Source: Spirochaetales bacterium
GTDB taxonomy: Bacteria; Spirochaetota; Spirochaetia; SZUA-6
Assembly: GCA_027021365.1 (NCBI GenBank)
Contig: JALUUM010000001.1
Location: 124,001 to 188,000, forward strand
DNA: 64,000 nucleotides
Reading direction: 5' to 3'
Shown here: one piece after another, positions 52,257 through 59,995 of the stretch
Numbering within the stretch: position 1 is the stretch's first letter
Layout of the letters: each line of letters starts with the position of its first letter
Program-made: the position numbers and the translations under genes
Notes under the pieces: model-generated
Seen by the model: the letters and a program-made list of their open reading frames with translations, nothing else
Database searches by the model: none
What the model was told of the DNA's origin: nothing

Positions 52257-53273
52257 TTGGCAGATAGATTGAGGATAGGTTTAATAGGTGCCGGGAGGAT
52301 CGGGCGGCTTCATGCAAGTCATATTGCTTTCAGGTTGCCCGAGGCGGAGCTTATTTGTATCTCCGATGTATTTTTGGAGGCTGCAGAGAAGTGTGCCTCG
52401 ACAGTCGGCGTACACGATACCTACAGTGATTACAGGAAGGTACTGGAAAGAAGGGACGTGGAGGCAGTAATGATCTGCAGCTCTACCGATACACATGCCG
52501 AGATAATAGAGGCCGCGGCAGAGGCGGGAAAGCACATTTTTTGTGAGAAACCCATCGCCCTCGAGCCGGCAAGAATCAATGTTGCCCTTGAGGCTGTGGA
52601 GAAAGCCGGGGTTAAACTTCAGATTGGATTTAACAGGCGTTTCGATGCCAATTTCAGCAGGGTGAGGGAACTCGTTGCGGCCGGTAAAATAGGCAAACCG
52701 CAGATCTTAAGGATTACCAGCAGAGACCCGGAACCCCCGCCGCTTGAGTATGTAAAGGTATCAGGTGGTATATTCCTAGATATGACGATTCATGATTTTG
52801 ACATGGCCCGTTTTCTGATGGGAGAAGAGGTAACAGAGATATTTGCCACGGGAGAGGTTCTCATAAATCCCGGGATAGCCAGGTACGGTGATGTGGATAC
52901 TGCCCTCGTTTTCTTGAAATTTCAAAGCGGAGCAATAGGTAGCATCGACAACAGCAGAAAGGCTGTCTACGGATACGACCAGAGGGTAGAGGTGTTCGGC
53001 TCCGAGGGCAACGTGATGGCCTCCAACAATACGCCGGACAATGTCTCCCTTCTTGATTCAGCGGGCAACCACCTTGCAAAGCCGTTGTACTTCTTTATGG
53101 ACAGGTACGTAGAGTCTTACCTCAATGAGGTACGGGAGTTCATAGATGCGGTAAGAAATGACAGGAAGCCCGGTGTTACGGGTATAGACGGAAAGATTCC
53201 CGTTTTAATGGGCCTTGCCGCAAAGAAATCTCTTAGGGAGGGAAGGCCCGTAAAGGTAGAAGAGATCGGTTAG
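52257..53273 (+). CDS. Inositol 2-dehydrogenase-like oxidoreductase (Gfo/Idh/MocA)
   Basis: A 338-residue NAD-dependent dehydrogenase with RIGLIGAGRIGRLH at the N-terminus, catalytic lysine in FCEKPIAL, and the IolG-like block DMTIHDFDMARFLMG containing the Asp/His pair. It is closer to IolG/myo-inositol dehydrogenases than the paralogue at 26.4 kb. The start is TTG with AGGAGG 7 bases upstream. It is probably co-transcribed with the desaturase and GH130 genes. Confidence 0.9.
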   Translation: MADRLRIGLIGAGRIGRLHASHIAFRLPEAELICISDVFLEAAEKCASTVGVHDTYSDYRKVLERRDVEAVMICSSTDTHAEIIEAAAEAGKHIFCEKPIALEPARINVALEAVEKAGVKLQIGFNRRFDANFSRVRELVAAGKIGKPQILRITSRDPEPPPLEYVKVSGGIFLDMTIHDFDMARFLMGEEVTEIFATGEVLINPGIARYGDVDTALVFLKFQSGAIGSIDNSRKAVYGYDQRVEVFGSEGNVMASNNTPDNVSLLDSAGNHLAKPLYFFMDRYVESYLNEVREFIDAVRNDRKPGVTGIDGKIPVLMGLAAKKSLREGRPVKVEEIG

Positions 53274-53337
53274 TTACGGGCCGACCACCCGGGTTGACAG
53301 GGAAGGATTGAAATTGTAATTTGATTTGCAGGGAAAT

Positions 53338-54360
53338 ATGAAAGGCAGGCAGTCTTCTCCGGAGTGGTTGAAGTCTCTTCAGAAGTTTGCAAGGGCAGAT
53401 ACTAAAAGGGCAGTTTTGCAGCTTTTCGATACCCTTGGTCCGTATTTGCTGCTGTGGGCAGTTATGATATGGATGCTCGAGAGGGGATCCCCCTACATCT
53501 ATGTTCTGCTTCTGTCTGTTCCGGCAGCGCTCTTTCTCGTAAGAACCTTTATCATTTTTCACGATTGTACCCACAACTCCTTTTTCCCTTCGACAGTTGC
53601 CAACAGGATAACAGGAACCATCCTGGGCATAATCACCTTTACACCCTATGAAGAGTGGAGATCATCTCACATGGAGCACCACCAGGCTGTAGGGAACCTG
53701 GACAGGAGGGGGGTTGGTGATGTAATGACCTTGACGGTAAAGGAGTACAGGGAAGCTTCGTGGAAGGAGAGATTCTTCTACAGGGTGTACCGTAACCCAT
53801 TCGTTCTCCTTTTAATCGGTCCTGTCTATACCTTTGTCATCCGGAACAGGTGGAGCCACAAGGGGGCGAGAAGAAGAGAAGTGGTAAGTGTAATAGTGAA
53901 CAATATCGGAATAGCCATAATGATACTTGCCATGGGTTTTGCTTTCGGTTTCAAGACCTACATTGCCATTCAGGCGCCGGTGCTTTTTATAGCGGGGGTT
54001 CTCGGTATATGGCTTTTCTACGTGCAGCACCAGTTCGAGGATGTCTACTGGATGAGGCAGGATCAATGGAACATGGTGGATGCCGCCATGAAGGGAAGCT
54101 CTTTTTACAGGCTCCCGGGAATCTTGCAGTGGTTTGCAGGAAACATCGGCTTTCATCATATTCATCATCTTCGGCCAACGATTCCTAACTACAACCTTCA
54201 GGCATGTTTTCGGGAGGTTCCCGAAGTTCGGAAGGTAAAGCCCATTACACTTCCAGGTTCCTTCAAGAGCCTCTTCATGAACCTCTATGACGAAGATAGG
54301 AAGCGAATGATCTCATTCAGGGATTTGAAGTCATACAAGTCAAACGCACCGGGAGTATGA
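53338..54360 (+). CDS. Membrane fatty acid desaturase
   Basis: A 340-residue membrane di-iron enzyme. Three histidine boxes are present: HDCTHNS, HMEHH and HHIHH (in GFHHIHHLRPTIPNY). They match DesA/omega-type acyl-lipid desaturases, which need O2 and an electron donor. ATG 53338 has AGGGAA upstream. Its presence suggests at least some exposure to oxygen, unusual for a strictly anaerobic spirochaete. It may also act on another substrate such as a hydroxylase-type carotenoid or sterol lipid. Confidence 0.9.
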   Translation: MKGRQSSPEWLKSLQKFARADTKRAVLQLFDTLGPYLLLWAVMIWMLERGSPYIYVLLLSVPAALFLVRTFIIFHDCTHNSFFPSTVANRITGTILGIITFTPYEEWRSSHMEHHQAVGNLDRRGVGDVMTLTVKEYREASWKERFFYRVYRNPFVLLLIGPVYTFVIRNRWSHKGARRREVVSVIVNNIGIAIMILAMGFAFGFKTYIAIQAPVLFIAGVLGIWLFYVQHQFEDVYWMRQDQWNMVDAAMKGSSFYRLPGILQWFAGNIGFHHIHHLRPTIPNYNLQACFREVPEVRKVKPITLPGSFKSLFMNLYDEDRKRMISFRDLKSYKSNAPGV

Positions 54361-54366
54361 GAAACA

Positions 54367-55248
54367 ATGAAATTAAAGAGATTGTCTGAAAAGCCTGTCC
54401 TTCTCCCGAAGAAGGAGAATGGCTGGGAAGCAGCGGCTGTTTTCAATGCCGCAGCGGTATATGACAACGGGCTCATCCATTTGATCTACAGGGCAACGGA
54501 TATTCCTCCCAACGACAAGGAAGGACCCTTTGTAAGCAGCCTCGGCTATGCGGTTAGTTCCGATGGCCTTACTTTCAGCAGACTGGACAGGCCTGTTATG
54601 TCCAACGACATACCGGAGGAATCGAGGGGACCCGAGGATCCGAGAATCGTGAAGATAGGTGACACGTATTACATGCTGTATACCGGATACAACGGTGTTG
54701 ATTACAAGATATGCATGGCAACATCGAAAAACCTCGTAAAATGGGAAAGGCGAGGCGTGGTGCTGGACGAGAGAAACAAGGATGCATCACTTTTTCCGGA
54801 AAAGATCGAGGGAAAGTATGTGATGTTTCACAGGCGGGAGCCGGATATATGGCTGGCCTATTCGGATGATCTTAAGAAGTGGTACCGGCACAGAAGCATA
54901 ATTTCTCCCAGAGCGGAATCAGACTGGGAGAGTGGCAAGGTCGGTATTGCCGGACCTCCGATAAAGACGGAGGAGGGATGGCTTCTCATATACCACGGAA
55001 CCAATCCAAAGAAGGGTTACAGCCTTGGCATAGCATTGTTGGATCTGAAAGACCCCTCGCGCGTAATTGCCAGGCAGAAGGAACCCATTCTTACTCCAGA
55101 ACTTGAATGGGAGGTGAATGGTTGGGTTCCCAGGGTTGTTTTTTCCTGTGGGCAGGTTGTGTTGGGTCAGAGGGTTCTGGTCTACTATGGCGGTGCAGAC
55201 GAAGTTATTGGCGTGGCAGAATTCAATCTTGAGGATATCAATTTTTAA
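54367..55248 (+). CDS. GH130-family glycoside phosphorylase/hydrolase-like protein
   Basis: A 293-residue five-bladed beta-propeller protein of GH130 (mannosyl-glucose and beta-mannoside phosphorylases). The family hallmark EDPRI with the catalytic aspartate lies in SRGPEDPRIVKIG, followed by YYMLYTGYNG and the later blocks KVGIAGPPI, YHGTNPKKGYSLGIALLDL. Members act on beta-mannosides using phosphate or water. It is shorter than typical mannosylglucose phosphorylases (~390), closer to the shorter subgroups. It starts 6 bases after the desaturase stop. Confidence 0.88.
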   Translation: MKLKRLSEKPVLLPKKENGWEAAAVFNAAAVYDNGLIHLIYRATDIPPNDKEGPFVSSLGYAVSSDGLTFSRLDRPVMSNDIPEESRGPEDPRIVKIGDTYYMLYTGYNGVDYKICMATSKNLVKWERRGVVLDERNKDASLFPEKIEGKYVMFHRREPDIWLAYSDDLKKWYRHRSIISPRAESDWESGKVGIAGPPIKTEEGWLLIYHGTNPKKGYSLGIALLDLKDPSRVIARQKEPILTPELEWEVNGWVPRVVFSCGQVVLGQRVLVYYGGADEVIGVAEFNLEDINF

Positions 55249-55365
55249 TTTCCGATAGAGACCAATAGACTTCTACCATGTGGCAATAGCCTTCTACCGT
55301 GTGGTTACTGGCATATGGCCGCAACATAGGATTGCTACTGGCACATGCTTGTTATACACCTATAC

Positions 55366-56319
55366 TCAGGTTTTAAGTCCGCTATACGAGACACCCTCTA
55401 TGTAATAACGACTGAAGAAGAAGAAAATTACCAGGACGGGTATCGCATTGAACATGGCCCCTACAAGGGTTAGGTTCCACTGAGCCTTGTACTGCTGCTG
55501 GAAGGTCATCAGAGCCACAGTGAGGGTCCACATGTTTACACGGTTCAGGTAGAGAAGCGGATCGAGAAAGTTGTTCCACATTGCCTGGAATTTCAATATG
55601 TAGAGTGTAAGGAGAGCAGGCCTGGAGAGAGGAAGTACCACGGTTCTGTAGATTCTGAAGTAGGAGGCTCCGTCTATCATGCAGGCCTCTTCCAGCTCAT
55701 GAGGTATTGATTTAAAGTATTGGGTAAGGAGAAATATCCCGAATGCCTCGACAGCCCCGGGAAGTATAAGGCTCCAGTAGGTGTTTATCAGTTTCAGCTT
55801 TGCCATCATTACGTACTTGGGTACCAGTGTCACCACTCCCGGCAGCATCATGGACGAGATCATGAAGGTAAATATTATCTCCTTGCCTCTAAAGCGAAGC
55901 CGTGCAAATGCATACCCTGCCAGGGAGCAGAAGACGACCTGGAGAGTTGCGATTATAATCGAGAGGAAGGCTGTGTTGAATAACCACCTGGGAAAGGTAC
56001 CACCTCTTCCCAGATCGGTCTTCCATGTTATGAGCCAGTTTTCCCAGAGCCACTTCGATGGAAGAATCTTTGGCGGCCATAGAGTGATCTCCGCATTCGA
56101 TTTGAATGTACCGAAAAAGGCCAGGATGAATGGGAAGAAGAGCGTTATGGCTATTGCAGAGAGGATGAAGTATTTGATTGAAAGATTGAAGTAGAAGGAG
56201 AAGGGTTTGCTATTTACGGGATTCTCTCCGTCATTTTTTAAAGCATCTATTATGTCTTCTTTTTCGGAATCTTTTACAGAATCTTTTACGGTATCTTTTA
56301 TGGCGTAATCTTCATTCAT
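55366..56319 (-). CDS. Carbohydrate ABC transporter permease, MalG type
   Basis: A 317-residue inner-membrane permease with six helices and the EAA loop EEACMIDGASYFRIYRTVVLPLS, diagnostic of MalG/UgpE-type sugar permeases. The charged N-terminus contains a repeated KDTVKDSVKDSEKED sequence encoded by 12-bp repeats. The ATG at 56319 has AGGAAGG 7 bases upstream and lies 22 bases after the MalF-type gene. No ATPase gene is in this cluster, so it probably shares a MsiK/MalK-like ATPase encoded elsewhere. Confidence 0.93.
   Translation of the reverse strand: MNEDYAIKDTVKDSVKDSEKEDIIDALKNDGENPVNSKPFSFYFNLSIKYFILSAIAITLFFPFILAFFGTFKSNAEITLWPPKILPSKWLWENWLITWKTDLGRGGTFPRWLFNTAFLSIIIATLQVVFCSLAGYAFARLRFRGKEIIFTFMISSMMLPGVVTLVPKYVMMAKLKLINTYWSLILPGAVEAFGIFLLTQYFKSIPHELEEACMIDGASYFRIYRTVVLPLSRPALLTLYILKFQAMWNNFLDPLLYLNRVNMWTLTVALMTFQQQYKAQWNLTLVGAMFNAIPVLVIFFFFSRYYIEGVSYSGLKT
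56267..56302. repeat. Three 12-bp tandem repeats in the MalG-type gene
   Basis: GAATCTTTTACA (56267), GAATCTTTTACG (56279) and GTATCTTTTATG (56291) are adjacent 12-base units. They encode the repeated charged residues of the cytoplasmic N-terminus in frame. Confidence 0.9.
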
Positions 56320-56341
56320 TTTTTTGCCTTCCTGAAGAAAT

Positions 56342-57451
56342 CTAAAAGTAATGCTCGGTACCTCTTTCAATGAACCTCCTCTGCAGATAGGTAAAAATGA
56401 ATATTATTGCAGCAAGTATAAAGGCCATGGCGGCACCGTACCCTGCCCTTATGGGTCCTTCCGTTCCAAGGGTCTCCCTGTAAATCAGGTACACGGGAAC
56501 GAGGGTCGTACCAAGCGGGCCACCTGATGTCATAATCTTTACGTAGTCGAATAACTGCAGTGTGCCAATCGTTCCCAGTACCACGACCATCATTATGATT
56601 GGCCTTAACAGCGGAAGTGTGATCCTTGTAAACTGCTTCCATGGAGAGGCCCCGTCGATGGATGCCGATTCGTAGAGGGAAGGGGGAATATTCTGCAGGG
56701 CAGCGAGGAACATTATCATAAAGGTTGGAGAGGTTGTGTAGATTGCCTGAAACATGATTGCCATCCATGTTATACTCGGCCCCGTGAAGTACCACTTGGA
56801 GTAGGGAATTTTCTTTCCAAAGAGTCCTGCAATCAACTGAAACAGCCCCCTCGGGTCATTCAGCCAGTCTATGTTCTTCCATGCTACGTGCAAGACGCCA
56901 AGCAACTTCCCGATGGCGAGGTTTAGAAATCCTGTTTTCAGATACAGCCACCAGAATATCATTGATATGACCACGCTGGAAGTGACACTGGGAGCGTAGA
57001 ATAGTGTCCTGAACAGGCTGGAACCGGGAACCGGCTTGTTCAGTATAACGGCAAGGAGTATAGCGATAGCCGTTTGAAAGGAAACCACAACAAGTGAATA
57101 CCAGAAGACGTTAAGCAGAGAGCGTAGGAAATCGGGAGACTTGAATGTTTTGATGTAATTTGTAAAACCGGCGAATTTCGGAAGGGTGAATATGTTCCAT
57201 CTGTTCAAGCTTATGTAGAAGGCGAAGGCGAGGAGGCCTATGGTAAATACAAGGGCAGAAATAAGGTATGGGGATAAAAAGAGGTAGGCAGCTAACTCCT
57301 CTCTCTTCTTCATTTGACTGAGTGATCTATTTTTTGTTAATATTTTGTTTTCATTGTTTTGCTTCATTTGTTCGTTACTTACCGTCTTACTTACCATTTT
57401 CATAGAGGATACAGGCGGGGCTTTATGCCCCCCTGTATCTTCTTCCGTCAT
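56342..57451 (-). CDS. Carbohydrate ABC transporter permease, MalF type
   Basis: A 369-residue inner-membrane permease with a polar N-terminal tail of about 50 residues and six helices. Its EAA loop is YESASIDGASPWKQFTRITLPLLRP, the pattern of MalF/UgpA-type permeases. GAGGG lies 8 bases before the ATG. It is the middle gene of the binding-protein/MalF/MalG set and works with a missing, unlinked ATPase. Confidence 0.93.
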   Translation of the reverse strand: MTEEDTGGHKAPPVSSMKMVSKTVSNEQMKQNNENKILTKNRSLSQMKKREELAAYLFLSPYLISALVFTIGLLAFAFYISLNRWNIFTLPKFAGFTNYIKTFKSPDFLRSLLNVFWYSLVVVSFQTAIAILLAVILNKPVPGSSLFRTLFYAPSVTSSVVISMIFWWLYLKTGFLNLAIGKLLGVLHVAWKNIDWLNDPRGLFQLIAGLFGKKIPYSKWYFTGPSITWMAIMFQAIYTTSPTFMIMFLAALQNIPPSLYESASIDGASPWKQFTRITLPLLRPIIMMVVVLGTIGTLQLFDYVKIMTSGGPLGTTLVPVYLIYRETLGTEGPIRAGYGAAMAFILAAIIFIFTYLQRRFIERGTEHYF

Positions 57452-57472
57452 TGCAGTTCCCTCATTAAAGAA

Positions 57473-58780
57473 TTATTGACCTGAAAGGATTTCGTTTACC
57501 TTTTTGTTGGCTTCTGCAAATGATTCATCCACAGTCTGAGCGCCCAAATATATCCTTTCAAGCGCCTTGCTTACCTGGTCATTTATCTTACCCGTATTGG
57601 GGCCCCAGTAGGCAACTCTTCCTACGAGACCGCCTGCTGCGATCTGCTTGTCGTTGGGGTCCTGTACCAGGTCTATCTGGTCTGGATGCGTTGAGTATGC
57701 AAAACCTGTCTTCACAATTTCAGCCTGATTTTCTCTGCTGGTAACGAAGATGGTAAATGCAGCGGATGCCTTAGGATACTTTGTACTCGATATTATACCG
57801 ATCGCGTTGGTGAAAATGACATCCGACCTCTTGCCGTTGAGACCTTTAACGACCTTTGCCGCTTTCCATTTGACATCAGGATAATTCTGTCTCATAAAGT
57901 TAACCATCCAGCCGCCCTCATATGTCATTGCAACGACTTTCTTTCCGATGGCTTCACCTGCCCAGGATGCTCCGACATCAGAGCTCGTTACCAGTGCGCC
58001 CGCTTTTTTCATGTTGAGGATGTATGAAGCTGCCTTCTTTATCTCCGGCGTGTCGAGTGTTGCCTTTGTGTAATCTGAATTGGTGTAAGAACCACCTGCC
58101 TCGAAAGCCCACGGTGCGAACCTTGCCCAGTCGGCATTCTGCACGAAACCTGCGAATTTTGTATTGGAAGCTATCTTCTTGGCTGCGTTGAAGAGGTCAT
58201 CCCAATTCCAGTTGTCATTGGGTTCCGGTACACCGGCTGCTTCCAGTGTCTCCGGCAGGTAGACGAGACCCAGAGTTCCCCAGTCCTTTGGCAATCCATA
58301 TGTTTTTCCCTTGTAGGTAAATATCTTTAGAAGTTCAACGATGAAGTCTTTTCTCGAAACATTGGCGGCTTTCATGTAATCGTCCAGAGGAAGGAGCTGT
58401 CCCGTCATTCCGAGAGCGGTCATCAACTGGTCATCCACGTAGAATACATCGGGTGCTGTTCCACCGGCGACCATTGCCTTGATTTTTGTCTGAAAATCAG
58501 CGGGAATGGGCTGATAATCGACCTTTACCTCCGGATAGATCTTATTGAACCTTACGATAGAATCCCTGTAGATCTTCTGCTCCGTCTGGTCACCCCAGCC
58601 GGAAAAAACGATTGTTGCTTTTGATTCTACCGGGATCTTTGTGAAACTGGTAGGTTGTGCCCCCTTTGATACCGTAGTGGTTTCGGCAGAGGGTTTCTGT
58701 TCCTGCTTGCCTCCTGCAAATGCCACGGAAACCGATAGAACAAAGGCAAGCGTTGGTAGTAGCACGAAAATCTTTTTCAT
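57473..58780 (-). CDS. Carbohydrate-binding protein, family 1 (MalE/UgpB type)
   Basis: A 435-residue periplasmic sugar-binding protein. Signal peptide ends ...VSVAFA-GGKQEQKP, again the spirochaetal GGQxE-type mature N-terminus. Family 1 blocks include FSGWGDQTEQKIYRDSIVRFN and KAMVAGGTAPDVFYVDD, and a tryptophan-rich later part (WNWDDLF, WGPNTG) suited to stacking on sugars. The substrate is probably the alpha-linked disaccharide cleaved by the neighbouring GH65 phosphorylase (inference). Unlike the other binding proteins here, no hairpin follows; the permease starts 21 bases later. Confidence 0.92.
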   Translation of the reverse strand: MKKIFVLLPTLAFVLSVSVAFAGGKQEQKPSAETTTVSKGAQPTSFTKIPVESKATIVFSGWGDQTEQKIYRDSIVRFNKIYPEVKVDYQPIPADFQTKIKAMVAGGTAPDVFYVDDQLMTALGMTGQLLPLDDYMKAANVSRKDFIVELLKIFTYKGKTYGLPKDWGTLGLVYLPETLEAAGVPEPNDNWNWDDLFNAAKKIASNTKFAGFVQNADWARFAPWAFEAGGSYTNSDYTKATLDTPEIKKAASYILNMKKAGALVTSSDVGASWAGEAIGKKVVAMTYEGGWMVNFMRQNYPDVKWKAAKVVKGLNGKRSDVIFTNAIGIISSTKYPKASAAFTIFVTSRENQAEIVKTGFAYSTHPDQIDLVQDPNDKQIAAGGLVGRVAYWGPNTGKINDQVSKALERIYLGAQTVDESFAEANKKVNEILSGQ

Positions 58781-58902
58781 TTTTACCTCCCTTGAATTGA
58801 TTGGTTGAATACTTTGAAAATTGATCCTTTCTATCCTCTATCACCTCCCTTCTTTATTTCAAATTGATAGCTGCCTACCGTTTGTTTGCTGTTTTAAAGT
58901 AT

Positions 58903-59925
58903 CTATGCAGAATCACGGATTATAAGTTCCACCTTTATGGTCCTCGCCTTTGGTTCGTGATTCGGATTTTCCATTATCGAGTGAAGCTCGGCGGCTGCCT
59001 GAAAACCAAGCTCGAATTTATGCTGCCTGATGGTAGTAAGCCTTGGCTGAAAGTATTCTGCCAGCAGGATGTCATCGTACCCGACTACTGCGACATCATC
59101 CGGGACCTTCAGTCCTATATCATTCAATCCACGAATCGCACCAATTGCCATGAGGTCCGAAGCCGCAAAGATGGCAGTGATATTTTTCTCTTTGAGAAAG
59201 AGGTTTCTGGCAGCGAAGTAACCACTTCGTTCCGTGTAGTCGCCAATCTCTGTGATTTCAGGATCGAACTCGATGTTGTGTTTTTTCAGGCCTTCCATAT
59301 ACCCCTTTAATCTTACGGAGCTTACCGCTGCAAGCTCATGTCCGTTTATGAATGCTATTCTTCTGTGCCCCTGTGAAACGAGGTAGTCGATTGCAAGCAT
59401 GCAGCCCTTGATATTGTCTGACTCGACGTATGAGACTTTCTTGCTCAGCAATGGATAATCGAGGAATACCGTAGGAATAAAATCGGCCTTCAATTCTTCT
59501 ATGTACGGATCGTCAGTGAGTATGCCTAGAATTATCAGTCCGTCAACGCCCCTGGAATAGCAGATGCTTTTAAGTGACTGGGATTTCCTCCCTCTCCTTG
59601 TTTCCGGTATCATTATGAGATCGTATTTGGTGTTACTGAAGAATTTGCGAATTCCTGCAACAACTTCAAATGTAAATGGCTGATAAGGGCCGGAGTTCAC
59701 GTAGTCGTAATAGAAAAGACTGACCAGGTGATTTTTCCTGAGTGCCAATCCCCGGGCAGAGAGGTTGGGAATATAGCCGAGCCTCTTTGCCGTTTCGATA
59801 ACAAGTTTTTTGGTCTTCGGACTTACATCGCTGTAGTTATTAAGCGCTCTGGAAACAGTCGTCAAGGACAGCCCGAGTTCTCTGGCGATGTCTGATAATT
59901 TTACCATTCCATCTTTTCTATACAT
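58903..59925 (-). CDS. LacI-family transcriptional repressor of the disaccharide regulon
   Basis: A ~340-residue regulator. The LacI helix-turn-helix is LSDIARELGLSLTTVSRALN and the hinge helix is PNLSARGLA, followed by a sugar-binding effector domain. It binds palindromes of the CCAAAGCGCTTTGG type, two of which lie at the ends of the adjacent GH65 gene. It is probably autoregulated and, through readthrough, controls the MalEFG genes 122 bases downstream. Starts at 59934 (TTG), 59925 and 59907 are possible; 59925 is used here. Confidence 0.92.
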   Translation of the reverse strand: MYRKDGMVKLSDIARELGLSLTTVSRALNNYSDVSPKTKKLVIETAKRLGYIPNLSARGLALRKNHLVSLFYYDYVNSGPYQPFTFEVVAGIRKFFSNTKYDLIMIPETRRGRKSQSLKSICYSRGVDGLIILGILTDDPYIEELKADFIPTVFLDYPLLSKKVSYVESDNIKGCMLAIDYLVSQGHRRIAFINGHELAAVSSVRLKGYMEGLKKHNIEFDPEITEIGDYTERSGYFAARNLFLKEKNITAIFAASDLMAIGAIRGLNDIGLKVPDDVAVVGYDDILLAEYFQPRLTTIRQHKFELGFQAAAELHSIMENPNHEPKARTIKVELIIRDSA

Positions 59926-59940
59926 TTTAACCAAATCTAT

Positions 59941-59954
59941 CCAAAGCGCTTTGG
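59941..59954. promoter_or_regulatory. LacI-type operator upstream of the regulator gene
   Basis: CCAAAGCGCTTTGG is a perfect 14-bp palindrome with the central CG of LacI/GalR operators. It starts 12 bases downstream of the -10 of the promoter at 59967-59995, so bound repressor would block transcription. Confidence 0.88.
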
Positions 59955-59966
59955 AAATTATGAATA

Positions 59967-59995
59967 ATTAAAGCATTATTTGATACTGCTGTCAA
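59967..59995 (-). promoter_or_regulatory. Promoter for the LacI regulator
   Basis: On the minus strand TTGACA (59990-59995) and TTTAAT (59967-59972) are 17 bases apart. The -35 lies inside the end of the GH65 gene. Confidence 0.65.
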
